NCBI GenBank assembly: GCA_021730635.1
Contig: JAJNNC010000002.1
Coordinates: 806,001 to 870,000 of the forward strand
Length of the DNA: 64,000 nucleotides
DNA from: Catalimonadaceae bacterium JC749
GTDB taxonomy: Bacteria; Bacteroidota; Bacteroidia; Cytophagales; Cyclobacteriaceae
Reading direction: 5' to 3'
Shown here: piece by piece, positions 54,343 to 64,000 of the stretch
Layout: each line of letters opens with the position of its first letter
How positions within the stretch are numbered: the stretch's first letter is position 1
Notes under the pieces: model-generated
Seen by the model: the letters and a program-made list of their open reading frames with translations, nothing else
Databases searched by the model: none
Told to the model about the DNA's origin: nothing
Translations under genes and position numbers: made by a program

Positions 54343-55839
54343 ATGAACCCAATAAAAAAATTAGCCGGACAAACTGCTCTTTATGGGGTCAGTACCATTT
54401 TAGGGCGTATCCTCAATTATGCGCTGGTGCCCTTGCATACGGATGTGTTTACGGATGCTGCGCAGTATGGGGCCATCACAGAATTGTATACGTATGTGGC
54501 CTTTCTCAATATTGTCTATTCTTTTGGCATGGAAACCGCCTACTTTCGTTACGTCTCCCTTTATCGTAACGATGCACAGGCTGTTAAGCATGTCTATAAT
54601 GCTGCGTTTACCTCGGTTTTTCTGGTAAGCTTGTTGCTATCAGGATTTATTGCCTTAAATGCGGATGGTATAGCTGGTATGTTGGGTTACCCGGGGAATG
54701 GAAATATTGTGATATGGTTGGCTGTTATTCTCTTTACCGATGCCATGGTCGCCATCCCTTATGCCCGTCTTCGGAATGAAAACAAGGCCCTAAAGTTTAC
54801 CATTACCAAGCTCTCCGCCATTGTACTCACGGTCTTGCTGAACCTTTTTTTCTTACTGCTGCTTCCTGAAATTTACCATCTAAATGCTATCCTGGCCTGG
54901 ATGTACCGGCCTGATATGGGCATAGGCTATGTGTTTCTGGCTAATCTGATCGGAAATGCCATCATTCCTTTGATGCTCTGGCGGTATCTGCTGGATGTGA
55001 AATTTGCTATCGATTGGAAGGCTTTTAAACCTATGTTTGTCTATGCTTTTCCGATCCTGATTATGGGGTTGGGAGGGATGGTCAACGAGAATATTGAGAA
55101 ATTGCTGCTGAATGATTTGCTGCCGTTTAACTTTTATCCCGACAAAACACCGCAGGAAGCGCTGGGGGTGTATGGAGCCTGCTATAAACTCAGCATTTTT
55201 ATGATGCTGGCCATACAGGCTTTTCGATATGCGGGAGAACCCTTCTTCTTTTCCAACGCAGAAAATAAGTCTGCCCCCGAACTCTTTGCCAAAGTCATGC
55301 ATTACTTCGTGTTGCTGAGCATATTAATACTGGTAGGCGTCAGTGTCAATCTGGAGCTGTTGGGCAAACTATTTTTGAGAAATGAACAATACCGGGATGC
55401 TTTGTATGTAGTCCCTTTTCTGTTGGTAGCCAAACTGCTGTATGGGGTCTATATCAACCTAACCGTATGGTTTAAGCTCACAGATAAGACACAATACGGA
55501 ACCATTTTTAGTATTATCGGGGCGGGCGTTACTATCGGAGGCAACATAGTGCTGATTCCTTATCTGGGGTATTTTGGGTGTGCCGTGGCCAGTATCGCCT
55601 GTTATCTGGTCATGTCTGTTATTTGTTATTATTACGGACAAAAATATTATCCCATTCCATATAATTTCAAACCTTCTTTCCTGTATATGGCGGCAGCCAT
55701 CGCCTTAGTTTTCGTGGCTTTTAAACTAGACATCGATCCTTTTATCCTGAGAAGTGTGACCAATATAGCATTAGTCATGGGTTTTACACTAGGGGTATTT
55801 CTGATTGAAAAGAAAACTCTTAAGTATCATAAAGTTTAA
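54343..55839 (+). CDS. Oligosaccharide flippase family protein (Wzx/MATE-like)
   Basis: A 498-residue integral membrane protein with about 14 helices. The start [29 protein letters not shown] is the typical first helix pair of polysaccharide flippases. Members move lipid-linked oligosaccharides across the inner membrane. No glycosyltransferases lie next to it, but a sugar nucleotidyltransferase gene follows dut. The stop is 17 bp before dut, suggesting one transcript flippase-dut-nucleotidyltransferase. Confidence 0.9.
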   Translation: MNPIKKLAGQTALYGVSTILGRILNYALVPLHTDVFTDAAQYGAITELYTYVAFLNIVYSFGMETAYFRYVSLYRNDAQAVKHVYNAAFTSVFLVSLLLSGFIALNADGIAGMLGYPGNGNIVIWLAVILFTDAMVAIPYARLRNENKALKFTITKLSAIVLTVLLNLFFLLLLPEIYHLNAILAWMYRPDMGIGYVFLANLIGNAIIPLMLWRYLLDVKFAIDWKAFKPMFVYAFPILIMGLGGMVNENIEKLLLNDLLPFNFYPDKTPQEALGVYGACYKLSIFMMLAIQAFRYAGEPFFFSNAENKSAPELFAKVMHYFVLLSILILVGVSVNLELLGKLFLRNEQYRDALYVVPFLLVAKLLYGVYINLTVWFKLTDKTQYGTIFSIIGAGVTIGGNIVLIPYLGYFGCAVASIACYLVMSVICYYYGQKYYPIPYNFKPSFLYMAAAIALVFVAFKLDIDPFILRSVTNIALVMGFTLGVFLIEKKTLKYHKV

Positions 55840-55856
55840 TTGCTTACATTTATTGC

Positions 55857-56294
55857 ATGTTACAAGTTAAAATTATTAATCAATCGGATCAGCCTTTGCC
55901 GGCTTATCAGACCGATCATGCTGCAGGCATGGATGTTCATGCCAATCTGGAAACGGAAATCACTTTACAACCTTTGGAAAGAGCTTTGGTGCCCACGGGC
56001 TTTTTTATAGAACTTCCGGTAGGATACGAAGCCCAAATTCGACCCAGGAGTGGATTAGCTTACAAGCATGGTATTACTGTGCTGAATAGTCCTGGCACAA
56101 TTGATGCTGATTATAGGGGAGAGGTAAAAGTGTTGCTGGTAAACCTTTCTAACCAACCGTTTACCATCAGAAATGGAGAGCGTATTGCCCAGATGGTAGT
56201 GGCTCCTCATGCTCAGGTCCAGTGGCAGGAAACAGAGTTATTGAGTGAAACAAAGCGGGGGATAGGAGGGTACGGCAGCACAGGTAACCAATAA
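55857..56294 (+). CDS. dut: Deoxyuridine 5'-triphosphate nucleotidohydrolase
   Basis: A 145-residue trimeric dUTPase that removes dUTP and supplies dUMP for thymidylate. All five motifs are visible: [34 protein letters not shown] and the C-terminal [10 protein letters not shown]. Length is standard. Confidence 0.96.
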   Translation: MLQVKIINQSDQPLPAYQTDHAAGMDVHANLETEITLQPLERALVPTGFFIELPVGYEAQIRPRSGLAYKHGITVLNSPGTIDADYRGEVKVLLVNLSNQPFTIRNGERIAQMVVAPHAQVQWQETELLSETKRGIGGYGSTGNQ

Positions 56295-56324
56295 TGTATG
56301 TTTAACGCAAACCACTAAAGTACT

Positions 56325-57341
56325 GTGAAAATTATTGTTCCTATGGCAGGCATGGGCAAGCGTATGCGTCCGCACACGCTGACCATACCGAAGCCCCTGA
56401 TCCCTATTGCCGGCAAACCGATTGTCCACCGCTTGGTAGAAGATATTGCTAAAGTAGTGAAAGAACCCATCGAAGAGGTTGGCTTTGTCATTGGGCGGAG
56501 TTTTGGCAAAGAAGTAGAGAAAAGTCTGAAAGAAGTGGCCCAGTCCATCCGTGCTCAGGGACGGATATTTTATCAGGATGAACCCTTAGGGACAGCCCAT
56601 GCCCTGTATTGTGCCAAAGATATGCTGGATGGCCCTGTCATTGTAGCTTATGCCGATACCCTTTTTAAAGCTGATTTTACCCTGGATAAGGAAAAAGACG
56701 GTATCGTTTGGGTGCAGAGAGTAAAAGATCCTTCGGCTTTCGGGGTGGTGAAACTGGATCATCAGCATGTGATTACCGGATTTGTAGAGAAGCCTGCTAC
56801 ATTTATTTCGGATCTAGCGATCATAGGTATTTATTATTTTAAGGATGGGGAGTTTTTGAAAAATGAACTGAAATACCTGATCGACAACGAAATTACCAAT
56901 TCCGGTGAATACCAGATCACCAATGCGCTGGACAATATGAGAAATAAAGGGTTGAAGTTTGTGCCGGGGCAGGTTGATGAATGGCTGGATTGTGGCAATA
57001 AAGATGCTACCGTCCATACCAACCAGCGTTATCTTGAATTTATCAGAAAGGATCTGAAAGTGCCCGCCTCTTCCGGCACAGAGAACTCTGTGATCATACA
57101 ACCCGTATATTTGGGTGAAAATGTAAAAATTGTGAACTCAGTCATCGGGCCCTATGTCTCTATTGGAGATAATACAGAAATTAAAAACTCCCGCATCAGA
57201 AATACCATAGTGCAAACCAATACCCTGGTTGATAATGCAAACCTGGAGAATTCTATGTTAGGTAATTTCGTGACGCTGAAGTTAAGTTCCTCAGATTTAA
57301 GTATTGGTGATTATAATTCTGTTATTGAGAATTTGCACTAG
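56325..57341 (+). CDS. Sugar-phosphate nucleotidyltransferase with left-handed helix tail
   Basis: A 338-residue enzyme starting at GTG 56325. The Rossmann-like domain has the NTP-binding signature VPMAGMGKRMRPHTLTIPKPLIPI, then GTAHALYCAKD and VIVAYADTL. The C-terminal 80 residues (IQPVYLGENVKIVNS onward) are hexapeptide-like repeats. Such enzymes make dTDP-, UDP- or GDP-sugars for surface glycans; the nucleotide is not decided. It is 30 bp after dut. Confidence 0.9.
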   Translation: MKIIVPMAGMGKRMRPHTLTIPKPLIPIAGKPIVHRLVEDIAKVVKEPIEEVGFVIGRSFGKEVEKSLKEVAQSIRAQGRIFYQDEPLGTAHALYCAKDMLDGPVIVAYADTLFKADFTLDKEKDGIVWVQRVKDPSAFGVVKLDHQHVITGFVEKPATFISDLAIIGIYYFKDGEFLKNELKYLIDNEITNSGEYQITNALDNMRNKGLKFVPGQVDEWLDCGNKDATVHTNQRYLEFIRKDLKVPASSGTENSVIIQPVYLGENVKIVNSVIGPYVSIGDNTEIKNSRIRNTIVQTNTLVDNANLENSMLGNFVTLKLSSSDLSIGDYNSVIENLH

Positions 57342-57439
57342 AGCACATTGGGAATCTGCGTTTTGGCTTTGCGAGCATTTTTATTAGTAGCTTGTATAAA
57401 CTTTTCTTAATTTCTCGTTGTAAGAAATATAGCGTAACA

Positions 57440-59221
57440 ATGTCAGGACCAAATATAATTCTCTTGAAAAACTTTTTTCAATTTTTTAACAGGCTGTCTG
57501 GCAAATACCTGGGGTTGCTGCTCTTGGTAGGTTTGTGTATCCTGGCAAGCCATGCTGTTGCCCAAAAAAGGAATAAATCGTCGGAAAAGTCTGAACGGGA
57601 AGAGAAAAAGATTCAGGAAGCCACCTTCTACTTCACGGAAGGTGTTAAATATTATATTCTGGAAGACATGGAAAAAGCGCTCATGCTTTTCAATAAGTCT
57701 TTGGAAATAGATGCTGAGAATGACGCTGCTTACTTTGAAATAGCTAAAATACAGATCGGTAAAGGCGAACTGGATAATGCCTTGGTCAACGCAGCACGGG
57801 CTCTGGAGCTGGATCCGGAAAATAAATATTATTATCTGGTCAATGCGGAAGTGCTCACTCGCCAGTCTAATTTCGAACAGGCAGCGCAGATGTACGAAGC
57901 CATGATACAAAAAATAGAGGGTACCAATGAGTATCTTTTTGACCTGGCTGCTCTTTATTTGTATCAGGATGAGTTTGAAAAGGCTTTAGAGACGTATAGC
58001 AAGGCTGAAGCATTATATGGCATTTCCTATGAAATCACCACCCAGAAGCAAAAGATTTATTTGAAGCTGAACCAGTTAGATCAGGCTATTGCTGAAGGGG
58101 AAAGGCTGGTGAATGAATTCCCTGGTGAACCTCAGTTTGTCATTGCTTTGGCAGAAATACTGGTGTCTAACGATCGTGAAAAGGATGCCATTCCTTATCT
58201 GGAAGAATTATTGGAAATAGTGCCGGATAGTCCGGAAGCCCGCCTCATGTTGGCTAAAATTTATGAGGAAACCAGTGACAGTCAGAAAGCGCTGGAAAAT
58301 ATGGAAGTAGCTTTCTCTAATCCTGAACTAACGCTTGAGCTGAAACTGGATCTGATTGCCAAATACTTAAAAGAATTGCCGAATGAAGAGGTAGAGCAAC
58401 GCTGTGATTCGCTGACCGATGTGATCATAGCCACCCATCCGGAGTCGGCAGATGCCTACATTGTAAAAGGAGATTTTTATAATGCTGTTGGTAAATCAAA
58501 AGAAGCAAGAGATTTCTATCTTCAGTCTACAGAAATTGATGATACCAATTTCAATGTATGGCATAATTTACTGACCATTGAGTTTCAGGACTTACAGGAA
58601 ACCGATAGTGTTATCAATCATTCAGAAACTGCCCTGGAGTTGTTTCCCAACCAGGGTGTCCTTTATTTTTACAATGGAGCCGCTCATGCGGCGAATAAGA
58701 ATTATGAGGAAGCCCAATATGCCTTGGAACAGTGCAAACAACTGTCTAATAACTCCGAACTGACAAAGTATTGTAATGTATATCTGGGCGATGTGTATAA
58801 TGCTTTAGAAGATTATCCTAAGTCGGAAGCGGCCTATGAAGCTGTTCTAAAAATAGAACCTACCAATGTGTATGTTCTCAATAATTACAGTTATTTTCTG
58901 GCGCTTAGGCAACAAAAGCTAGATTATGCCAAAAAGCTATCTACAAAATTGTTAGAAATTGAACCGGAAAATCCTAACTATCTGGATACTCATGGCTGGG
59001 TTTTATATATGACTGGAGACTACAAACAAGCCAGGAAATTTCTGGAGCAGTCTATTGAGAAAGGGGCCAGCAGTGGAGAAGTGGTAGAGCATTATGGCGA
59101 TGTGCTCTTTAAACTGGGAGAGGTAGATGAAGCTGTCAAACAGTGGATGAAGGCCAAAGGAATGGATGATACCTCAGATCTTATTGACAAGAAAATAGCG
59201 GACAGGAAGTTGTATGAATAA
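57440..59221 (+). CDS. Exported TPR-repeat protein
   Basis: A 593-residue protein of about 14 tetratricopeptide repeats after an N-terminal hydrophobic segment (about 20-37, ending HAVAQ). ATG 57440 is chosen; TTG 57392 adds sixteen residues without signal character. Repeat examples are AAYFEIAKIQIGKGELDNAL, YLVNAEVLTRQSNFEQA and VLNNYSYFLALRQQKLDYA. Its last codons overlap the start of the DUF4292 lipoprotein (59214), so the two genes are translationally coupled. The trio TPR-DUF4292-EnvC-like gene is likely one operon linked to envelope assembly. Confidence 0.85.
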   Translation: MSGPNIILLKNFFQFFNRLSGKYLGLLLLVGLCILASHAVAQKRNKSSEKSEREEKKIQEATFYFTEGVKYYILEDMEKALMLFNKSLEIDAENDAAYFEIAKIQIGKGELDNALVNAARALELDPENKYYYLVNAEVLTRQSNFEQAAQMYEAMIQKIEGTNEYLFDLAALYLYQDEFEKALETYSKAEALYGISYEITTQKQKIYLKLNQLDQAIAEGERLVNEFPGEPQFVIALAEILVSNDREKDAIPYLEELLEIVPDSPEARLMLAKIYEETSDSQKALENMEVAFSNPELTLELKLDLIAKYLKELPNEEVEQRCDSLTDVIIATHPESADAYIVKGDFYNAVGKSKEARDFYLQSTEIDDTNFNVWHNLLTIEFQDLQETDSVINHSETALELFPNQGVLYFYNGAAHAANKNYEEAQYALEQCKQLSNNSELTKYCNVYLGDVYNALEDYPKSEAAYEAVLKIEPTNVYVLNNYSYFLALRQQKLDYAKKLSTKLLEIEPENPNYLDTHGWVLYMTGDYKQARKFLEQSIEKGASSGEVVEHYGDVLFKLGEVDEAVKQWMKAKGMDDTSDLIDKKIADRKLYE

Positions 59222-59993
59222 ATACTATTTATTGCTCTTTGCTTCTCTGATTCTTTTATTGCCCGCATGCAGTAAGAAAATCACGGGAACGGAAAGCAGC
59301 CCTAACCTGAAAGAATTTAAAATCAATAATGTTGATTTTAATTATCTGACCACCAGTAGCAAGATAAAATTCAGCAATGATGATAAAAATCTGAATGCTA
59401 CTGCCAATATCCGGATGAAAAAGGATAGTATCATCTGGATTTCCGTCACCCCTGGTTTTGGTATTGAAGTGGCCCGTGGGCTTATTACCCGTGATTCGCT
59501 GATTTTTATCAACCGGTTAAATAAAGAATACTCTGCCTTTAACTTTAAGGATTTAAGTAAAGAGTTTAATTTCGAAATTGACTTTAACCTGGTACAGGCT
59601 ATTTTATTAGGGAATATGCCGGTAGAGGTAAGCCCGGAAGATAAAGTGAAAAAAGAAGCGAGGTATTTTGTGGTTCGACAAGAGGACGGCCCTCTTTTTA
59701 TTGAAAATTTCATTGATGCACAAACCATGAAGCTGGCTAGGGTAGCAATTGTGGAAAAAGAAAAAAACGAAGAGAGCAGAAAGGTTGAAAATAACGCTTT
59801 AAATCTTAGCTATTCTGATTTTCAAATGCTGAAAGAACAGATGCTCCCCTTTGAAAATTTAGTTTCTTTGGATTATCAGCAAAATGGACAAAAAAAACGG
59901 ACTGAAATTAATATACAGCATAAAAAAGCAAACATTGCAGATGAAGCGCTCCGTTTTCCTTTTTCCATTCCTGAAAAATATGAGCGCCGGTAA
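59214..59993 (+). CDS. DUF4292 lipoprotein
   Basis: A 259-residue lipoprotein (lipobox LLPAC). The mature region NLNATANIRMKKDSIIWISVTPGFGIEVARG and RDSLIFINRLNKEY match DUF4292, a beta-rich family with LolB/LppX-like lipid-binding resemblance. It overlaps the upstream TPR gene by 8 bp and the EnvC-like gene by about 14 bp. The Bacteroidota-specific pairing with an M23-fold gene suggests work in the outer envelope. Confidence 0.87.
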   Translation: MNKYYLLLFASLILLLPACSKKITGTESSPNLKEFKINNVDFNYLTTSSKIKFSNDDKNLNATANIRMKKDSIIWISVTPGFGIEVARGLITRDSLIFINRLNKEYSAFNFKDLSKEFNFEIDFNLVQAILLGNMPVEVSPEDKVKKEARYFVVRQEDGPLFIENFIDAQTMKLARVAIVEKEKNEESRKVENNALNLSYSDFQMLKEQMLPFENLVSLDYQQNGQKKRTEINIQHKKANIADEALRFPFSIPEKYERR

Positions 59994-61197
59994 AGGTTTC
60001 GGTATTTTTGCCATTGTATTCTTTTTGGCAGTAGCTGCTGTGGCTCAAACAGAACAGTCGGAGGCAGACCGTGCCCGTTTGGAGAAAGAAAAAAAGGAAA
60101 ATCTGCAAAAGATCAAAGAGGCGCAGCGCATTCTGGTTGAAACTTCCACCAAGAAAAAAACCAGCATCGGTCAGCTGAATGCCATCAATCAGCAAATTGA
60201 AGCCCGTGAATCCCTGATCCGTTCTATCAACTTGGAGCTTGAACTGTTGCACAGCCAGATTGAGGAAATCAGCAGTGTGATCACTGCCTTGGAAGAGGAT
60301 CTTGTTCAACTGAAGAAAGAGTATGCCTACATGGTTTATGCAGCCAGCAAAACCCGAAATAGCTACGATCGGCTTACGTTCATCTTCTCTGCCCAAACCT
60401 TCAATCAAATGGTGATGCGGATCAAATATCTGCAACAGTATAGCGAAGCCAGAAGAAATCAGGTAGAACAAATTCAAAAAGTGACCAAAACACTTTCCAA
60501 TCAGCGGGAGACTATCGTAGGAAAACGGCTGGAGCAGAAAGTGCTGCTGGATCAACAGATTAATGCTAACAGAGATTTGCTGGCCCTGAAGGCCAAGCAG
60601 CGATTGGTGATTAAAGAATTAAATGAGCAGGAGAGCGAACTCCAAAAGGAAGTGAATGACCGGAAAGCTTCTATCAATCGCCTGGATAAGCTCATTGCTG
60701 ATTTGATCAAAAAAGAAATTGAAGAATCCTCTCAAGGCAAATCTTCTACTAAAATTGAGCTGAATGCTTCGGCCAAAGTGCTGTCTGAGTCATTTGAAAA
60801 AAGCAAAACGAAGCTACAGTGGCCCGTCAACAGCGGATTTATTACACAACGTTTTGGTTATAATCCTCATCCTGTTATGAAGAATATCATGATTCCAAAT
60901 GATGGAATTGATATTCAAACCAACCAGGATGCACAGGTAAAGGCTGTCTTCGATGGTGTTGTTAAAACCATAGCTTCCGTACCAGGCATGAACAAGGTCG
61001 TGATTGTTCAACATGGCGATTATTTTACTTTATATGCCAGGCTCAAAGAAGTAACTGTCAAACGCGGACAGCAGCTTAGCACTTCCGATGTGGTAGGATC
61101 TGTATACACGGATACCAATGGTGTGTCTTCCCTTCAGTTTCAAATATGGCGAAATAATGAAAAGCTGAATCCTGAGCCCTGGCTGGAGAAAAAATAG
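59980..61197 (+). CDS. EnvC-like murein hydrolase activator with degenerate M23 domain
   Basis: A 405-residue exported protein: signal peptide (ends at AVAQT), a long coiled coil (about 25-255) and a C-terminal LytM/M23-fold domain (about 285-405). The zinc site is lost. Where active enzymes have H in GxxHxGxD this has N (PNDGID), where they have LHFEIW this has LQFQIW, and the YAHL His is Arg in LYARL. So it should activate an amidase, as E. coli EnvC does, not cut peptidoglycan. ATG 59980 overlaps DUF4292 by 14 bp; an earlier in-frame ATG at 59941 is possible. Confidence 0.9.
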   Translation: MSAGKGFGIFAIVFFLAVAAVAQTEQSEADRARLEKEKKENLQKIKEAQRILVETSTKKKTSIGQLNAINQQIEARESLIRSINLELELLHSQIEEISSVITALEEDLVQLKKEYAYMVYAASKTRNSYDRLTFIFSAQTFNQMVMRIKYLQQYSEARRNQVEQIQKVTKTLSNQRETIVGKRLEQKVLLDQQINANRDLLALKAKQRLVIKELNEQESELQKEVNDRKASINRLDKLIADLIKKEIEESSQGKSSTKIELNASAKVLSESFEKSKTKLQWPVNSGFITQRFGYNPHPVMKNIMIPNDGIDIQTNQDAQVKAVFDGVVKTIASVPGMNKVVIVQHGDYFTLYARLKEVTVKRGQQLSTSDVVGSVYTDTNGVSSLQFQIWRNNEKLNPEPWLEKK

Positions 61198-61352
61198 TAC
61201 ATAAATAGGGCAAGGCTGTTTTCTGTGGAAGCAGTAAAAATCAGAGTGGGTTGAACTTTTTTTTACCGCCTACCCTTAGCTATGTATAATATCTTTTTGC
61301 GTCGCCAATATATTAAGTATATTTACAGGTAAGTTTAAACAAAAAATTAGTT

Positions 61353-61562
61353 ATGAACACGACGTTAGCATTTATCGGAGGTTTGGGAGGATGGGAAGTT
61401 TTAATCATCATTCTTGTTTTATTAATCTTCTTTGGCGCTAAGAGAATTCCGGAATTAGCCCGAGGTTTGGGTAAAGGAATCAGAGAATTTAAAGACGCTA
61501 CCAAAGAAATTAAAGACGAAATTGAGGAAGGGACCAAAAACACCACCACTACCAGCAAATAA
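61353..61562 (+). CDS. tatA: Sec-independent translocase TatA/E
   Basis: A 69-residue protein: short N-terminal periplasmic part, one membrane helix (about 14-28, WEVLIIILVLLIFFG), hinge FGAKRIPEL with the conserved FG, an amphipathic helix GLGKGIREFKDA and an acidic tail. It forms the pore of the Tat system. The window carries three Tat-type signal peptides that would use it. A near -7 box (TATATTTA) lies about 26 bp upstream. gatA starts 8 bp after its stop. Confidence 0.95.
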   Translation: MNTTLAFIGGLGGWEVLIIILVLLIFFGAKRIPELARGLGKGIREFKDATKEIKDEIEEGTKNTTTTSK

Positions 61563-61569
61563 CGATCTA

Positions 61570-62988
61570 TTGGACCTAAGGTCTTTCTCAGCTATCCACG
61601 AACATGTAAAGAATGGGCGTATTTCATGCAAAGAGATCGTAGACCATTATCTATCCATAATAGAGCAAAAATCTCATCTGAATGTTTTTCTGGAAGTGTA
61701 CGAAGGGGAAGCCAAAGCCAGAGCGGAGGAAATAGATCAAAAAATACAACAGGGCAAAGCTGGAAGATTAGCGGGCATGGTATTGGGTCTCAAAGATGTG
61801 CTTTGCTATAAAGGACATCATGTACAGGCAGGTAGTAAAATTCTGGATAATTTTCAATCACAGTTTACAGGTACGGCTGTGCAGCGTTTGCTGGATGAAG
61901 ATGCTATTATTATCGGGAGGCAAAACTGTGACGAATTCGCTATGGGCTCCTCCACAGAGAATTCTGCTTTTGGCCCTACCCGAAATGATGCTAACCCCGA
62001 ACATGTGCCAGGGGGGTCTTCAGGCGGGTCGGCTGTTTCCGTACAGGCAGGGATGTGTACGGCCGCCATTGGATCTGATACAGGCGGATCTGTCCGTCAG
62101 CCAGCTGCTTTTTGTGGTGTTGTTGGCTTAAAACCTACCTATTCAAGGGTTTCCCGCTATGGTCTGATTGCCTATGCTTCCTCTTTTGATATTATTGGCC
62201 CTTTTACCAACAACATGGAAGACAGTGCCCTGCTTCTGGAGGTGATGGCAGGAGCTGATGACTTTGATAGCACTGTTTCTCACCAAGAGGTACCTCGTTA
62301 TACCCAGTCTCTTCAATTCAATGGCAAAGTCAGGGTGGCTTACCTGAAAGAAACGCTGGAGAGCGAAGGCTTGCACCCGGAAGTAAAATCTAAAACACTG
62401 GAAACCCTCCAATTTTTACAGCAGGAAGGACATACAGTAGAAGCTGTAGACTTTCCGCTTTTACGCTATGTACTGCCCACTTACTATTTGTTGACGATGG
62501 CTGAAGCCAGCTCAAATTTATCCCGATATGATGGGGTCAAATATGGGTATCGAAGCTTTCAGACAGCCAACATGGAATCTATGTATAAGAAAACCCGAAC
62601 AGAGGGTTTCGGCGAAGAAGTGAAGCGGAGGATTATGTTAGGAACTTTTGTCCTCAGCGCCAGTTATTACGATGCTTATTATACCAAAGCACAAAAGGTA
62701 AGAAAATTGTTGGCAGATGCTACGCGCAAGATTTTGAAAGAATATGATTTTATTGTACTGCCAACCACACCCACACCCGCCTTTAAACTGGGTGAACATT
62801 CTAATCCACTGGAGATGTACTTGGCAGATTTATTCACTGTACAGGCCTCTATTGCTGGGGTTCCTGCCATATCTATCCCTAACGGAACCGATGTCCATGG
62901 ATTGCCTATTGGACTGCAAGTCATAACTGACCTTTTTCAGGAGGATAAACTTTTTGGCTTTTCTCAATATCTTTTAGAGAATAAATAA
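61570..62988 (+). CDS. gatA: Asp/Glu-tRNA amidotransferase subunit A
   Basis: A 472-residue amidase subunit that supplies ammonia for Gln-tRNA or Asn-tRNA synthesis from Glu- or Asp-tRNA. The amidase triad is present: Lys in GLKDVLC, cis-Ser in GSDTGGSVRQPAA and nucleophile Ser in PGGSSGGSAVS region pattern. No ATG lies near the 5' end; TTG 61570 gives a normal N-terminus (DLRSFSAIHEHVKNG) and starts 8 bp after the tatA stop. The longer frame to TTG 61522 runs inside tatA. The adjacent lack of gatB and gatC means these lie elsewhere. Confidence 0.92.
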   Translation: MDLRSFSAIHEHVKNGRISCKEIVDHYLSIIEQKSHLNVFLEVYEGEAKARAEEIDQKIQQGKAGRLAGMVLGLKDVLCYKGHHVQAGSKILDNFQSQFTGTAVQRLLDEDAIIIGRQNCDEFAMGSSTENSAFGPTRNDANPEHVPGGSSGGSAVSVQAGMCTAAIGSDTGGSVRQPAAFCGVVGLKPTYSRVSRYGLIAYASSFDIIGPFTNNMEDSALLLEVMAGADDFDSTVSHQEVPRYTQSLQFNGKVRVAYLKETLESEGLHPEVKSKTLETLQFLQQEGHTVEAVDFPLLRYVLPTYYLLTMAEASSNLSRYDGVKYGYRSFQTANMESMYKKTRTEGFGEEVKRRIMLGTFVLSASYYDAYYTKAQKVRKLLADATRKILKEYDFIVLPTTPTPAFKLGEHSNPLEMYLADLFTVQASIAGVPAISIPNGTDVHGLPIGLQVITDLFQEDKLFGFSQYLLENK

Positions 62989-63109
62989 GGAATGCAATAT
63001 TTAAGTGCTAAAAAAATTTTATATTTTAATGTTTTATTGCTATTTTGTATAAATTTTAATTGTACTTGTTCAATAATTTTTTGAATTGATATTGAGATTC
63101 TCATCTATT

Positions 63110-64000
63110 ATGGCAATAAATAATTTCCAGGCTGTTTTTGGCCTGTTTTTCGTATTACTACTTCCCTCAGGTTGTGCGCTGGCCGATTCTCAAACGGATC
63201 CGGTGGATTCAGTAAAGTTAAACCTGTTTGAACCTGATTATACTTATGAGTATATCCCTGATGTTTCTTATGACTTGATTCAGGATCGCCTAGCTTGTAT
63301 TACAAGCGACATTCCCTTGAATTTCAATGAGAGTGTGCAATCGTTCATTAATTATTTTACTGTTAGAGACCGTGAGTATTCCCGATTGATGATCCGGCGC
63401 AGAGATTTATACTTCCCTATCTTTGAGAAATATTTAAAAAGATATGGTCTTCCTGAAGATTTAAAATATTTATCCATTGTTGAATCCGGATTAAATCCTG
63501 AAGCCAGATCGAGGGTAGGTGCCGTAGGCCTATGGCAGTTTATGCCTAGTACCGGTAGGCTATTCGGATTGCATCAGGATTGGTATGTAGACGAACGCAT
63601 GAACCCTGAAAAATCGACAGAAGCTGCTTGCAAATACCTGAAGCAGCTGTACAATATGTTTGATGATTGGGAACTTGCCCTTGCCGCCTATAATACAGGT
63701 CCAGGAAATGTAAGGAAAGCTATCAGAAGATCAGGCTATAAGCGGGATTTCTGGTCAATCTACAAATACCTTCCCAGGGAAACTCGTTCTTATGTGCCTC
63801 AGTTTGTAGCAGTAGTTTACACGCTTAATCATATTGATGAGCACAATCTTCATGAAGAATCCCCCGAGTATGCTATTGAGACTGATACTGTTATGATTAA
63901 CCAGTTTATCAGTTTAAAAGCCTTTAGCGCTCAACTGAATATTTGTGAAGAAGAATTGATAAAGCTAAATCCAGAATTACGGAGAGACATTGTCCCGGAA
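63110..64000 (+). CDS. MltD-like lytic transglycosylase, 3'-truncated by window edge
   Basis: The first 297 codons of a membrane-bound lytic murein transglycosylase. An N-terminal hydrophobic segment ending PSGCALA may be a lipoprotein or Sec signal. The catalytic domain (about 85-230) contains [16 protein letters not shown], with the catalytic Glu, then [34 protein letters not shown] and a C-terminal part with [15 protein letters not shown], which may begin a LysM repeat. Family members cleave peptidoglycan to give 1,6-anhydroMurNAc. The stop and the rest lie outside the window. Confidence 0.88.
   Translation, partial: MAINNFQAVFGLFFVLLLPSGCALADSQTDPVDSVKLNLFEPDYTYEYIPDVSYDLIQDRLACITSDIPLNFNESVQSFINYFTVRDREYSRLMIRRRDLYFPIFEKYLKRYGLPEDLKYLSIVESGLNPEARSRVGAVGLWQFMPSTGRLFGLHQDWYVDERMNPEKSTEAACKYLKQLYNMFDDWELALAAYNTGPGNVRKAIRRSGYKRDFWSIYKYLPRETRSYVPQFVAVVYTLNHIDEHNLHEESPEYAIETDTVMINQFISLKAFSAQLNICEEELIKLNPELRRDIVPE

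Overview
The window looks like chromosomal DNA of a Bacteroidota bacterium, most likely of the order Cytophagales. Three things support this. Many genes are preceded by the Bacteroidota -7 promoter box TAnnTTTG. Shine-Dalgarno sequences are nearly absent; the one clear case is infC. Several families are typical of the group: DUF5606, DUF4292, PorE-like TPR/WD40/OmpA proteins, a bacterial GH3-type adenylate-forming protein and a MarR-GNAT fusion. No plasmid, phage, transposase, CRISPR array, tRNA or rRNA was recognised. The assignment rests on reading, not on a database search.

Layout. 1-3.7 kb: a DUF885 peptidase cut by the window edge and a membrane sulfatase-fold phosphotransferase. 3.9-10.7 kb: an exported carbohydrate or small-molecule set, made of two tandem paralogous beta-propeller proteins, an aldo/keto reductase, two Tat-signal sugar isomerase-like TIM barrels and a VOC protein. 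11-13 kb: a MarR-GNAT regulator and a NIPSNAP protein, each with a repeat or palindrome at its promoter. 13.0-17.0 kb: a 391-bp gap rich in inverted repeats, then a 1182-residue TIR-STAND-TPR protein with the architecture of a bacterial NLR-like immune receptor. This is the most unusual locus in the window. 17.0-21.7 kb: a sigma54-type response regulator and histidine kinase with an operator-like palindrome, then a GH2 glycosidase. 21.7-26.5 kb: lipoproteins, a PorE-like protein and an exported glycosylasparaginase.

26.5-29.8 kb: the translation operon thrS-infC-rpmI-rplT ending in a terminator; infC appears to start at ATT behind a strong Shine-Dalgarno sequence. 30-42 kb: GH3 protein, dxr-rseP, a second PorE-like protein, lon, an AsmA-like protein and an AI-2E family permease. 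42-50 kb: a 46-residue membrane peptide overlapping a sodium/solute symporter, murI, a radical SAM/SPASM protein, an amino-sugar kinase with murQ (cell-wall recycling), a SprT-like protein and hypotheticals. 50-57.4 kb: engB, a DUF5606 protein, Thermus-type icd, enoyl-CoA hydratase, a flippase, dut and a sugar nucleotidyltransferase. 57.4-64 kb: a TPR protein, a DUF4292 lipoprotein and an EnvC-like protein with degenerate catalytic residues, then tatA-gatA and a lytic transglycosylase cut by the right edge.

Functional links: tatA matches the three Tat-type signal peptides in the window. murI, murQ with the sugar kinase, the EnvC-like protein and the lytic transglycosylase all concern peptidoglycan. 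rseP, lon and the two-component pair are envelope or protein-quality functions. Beyond adjacency, the TIR-STAND-TPR gene has no obvious partner genes.
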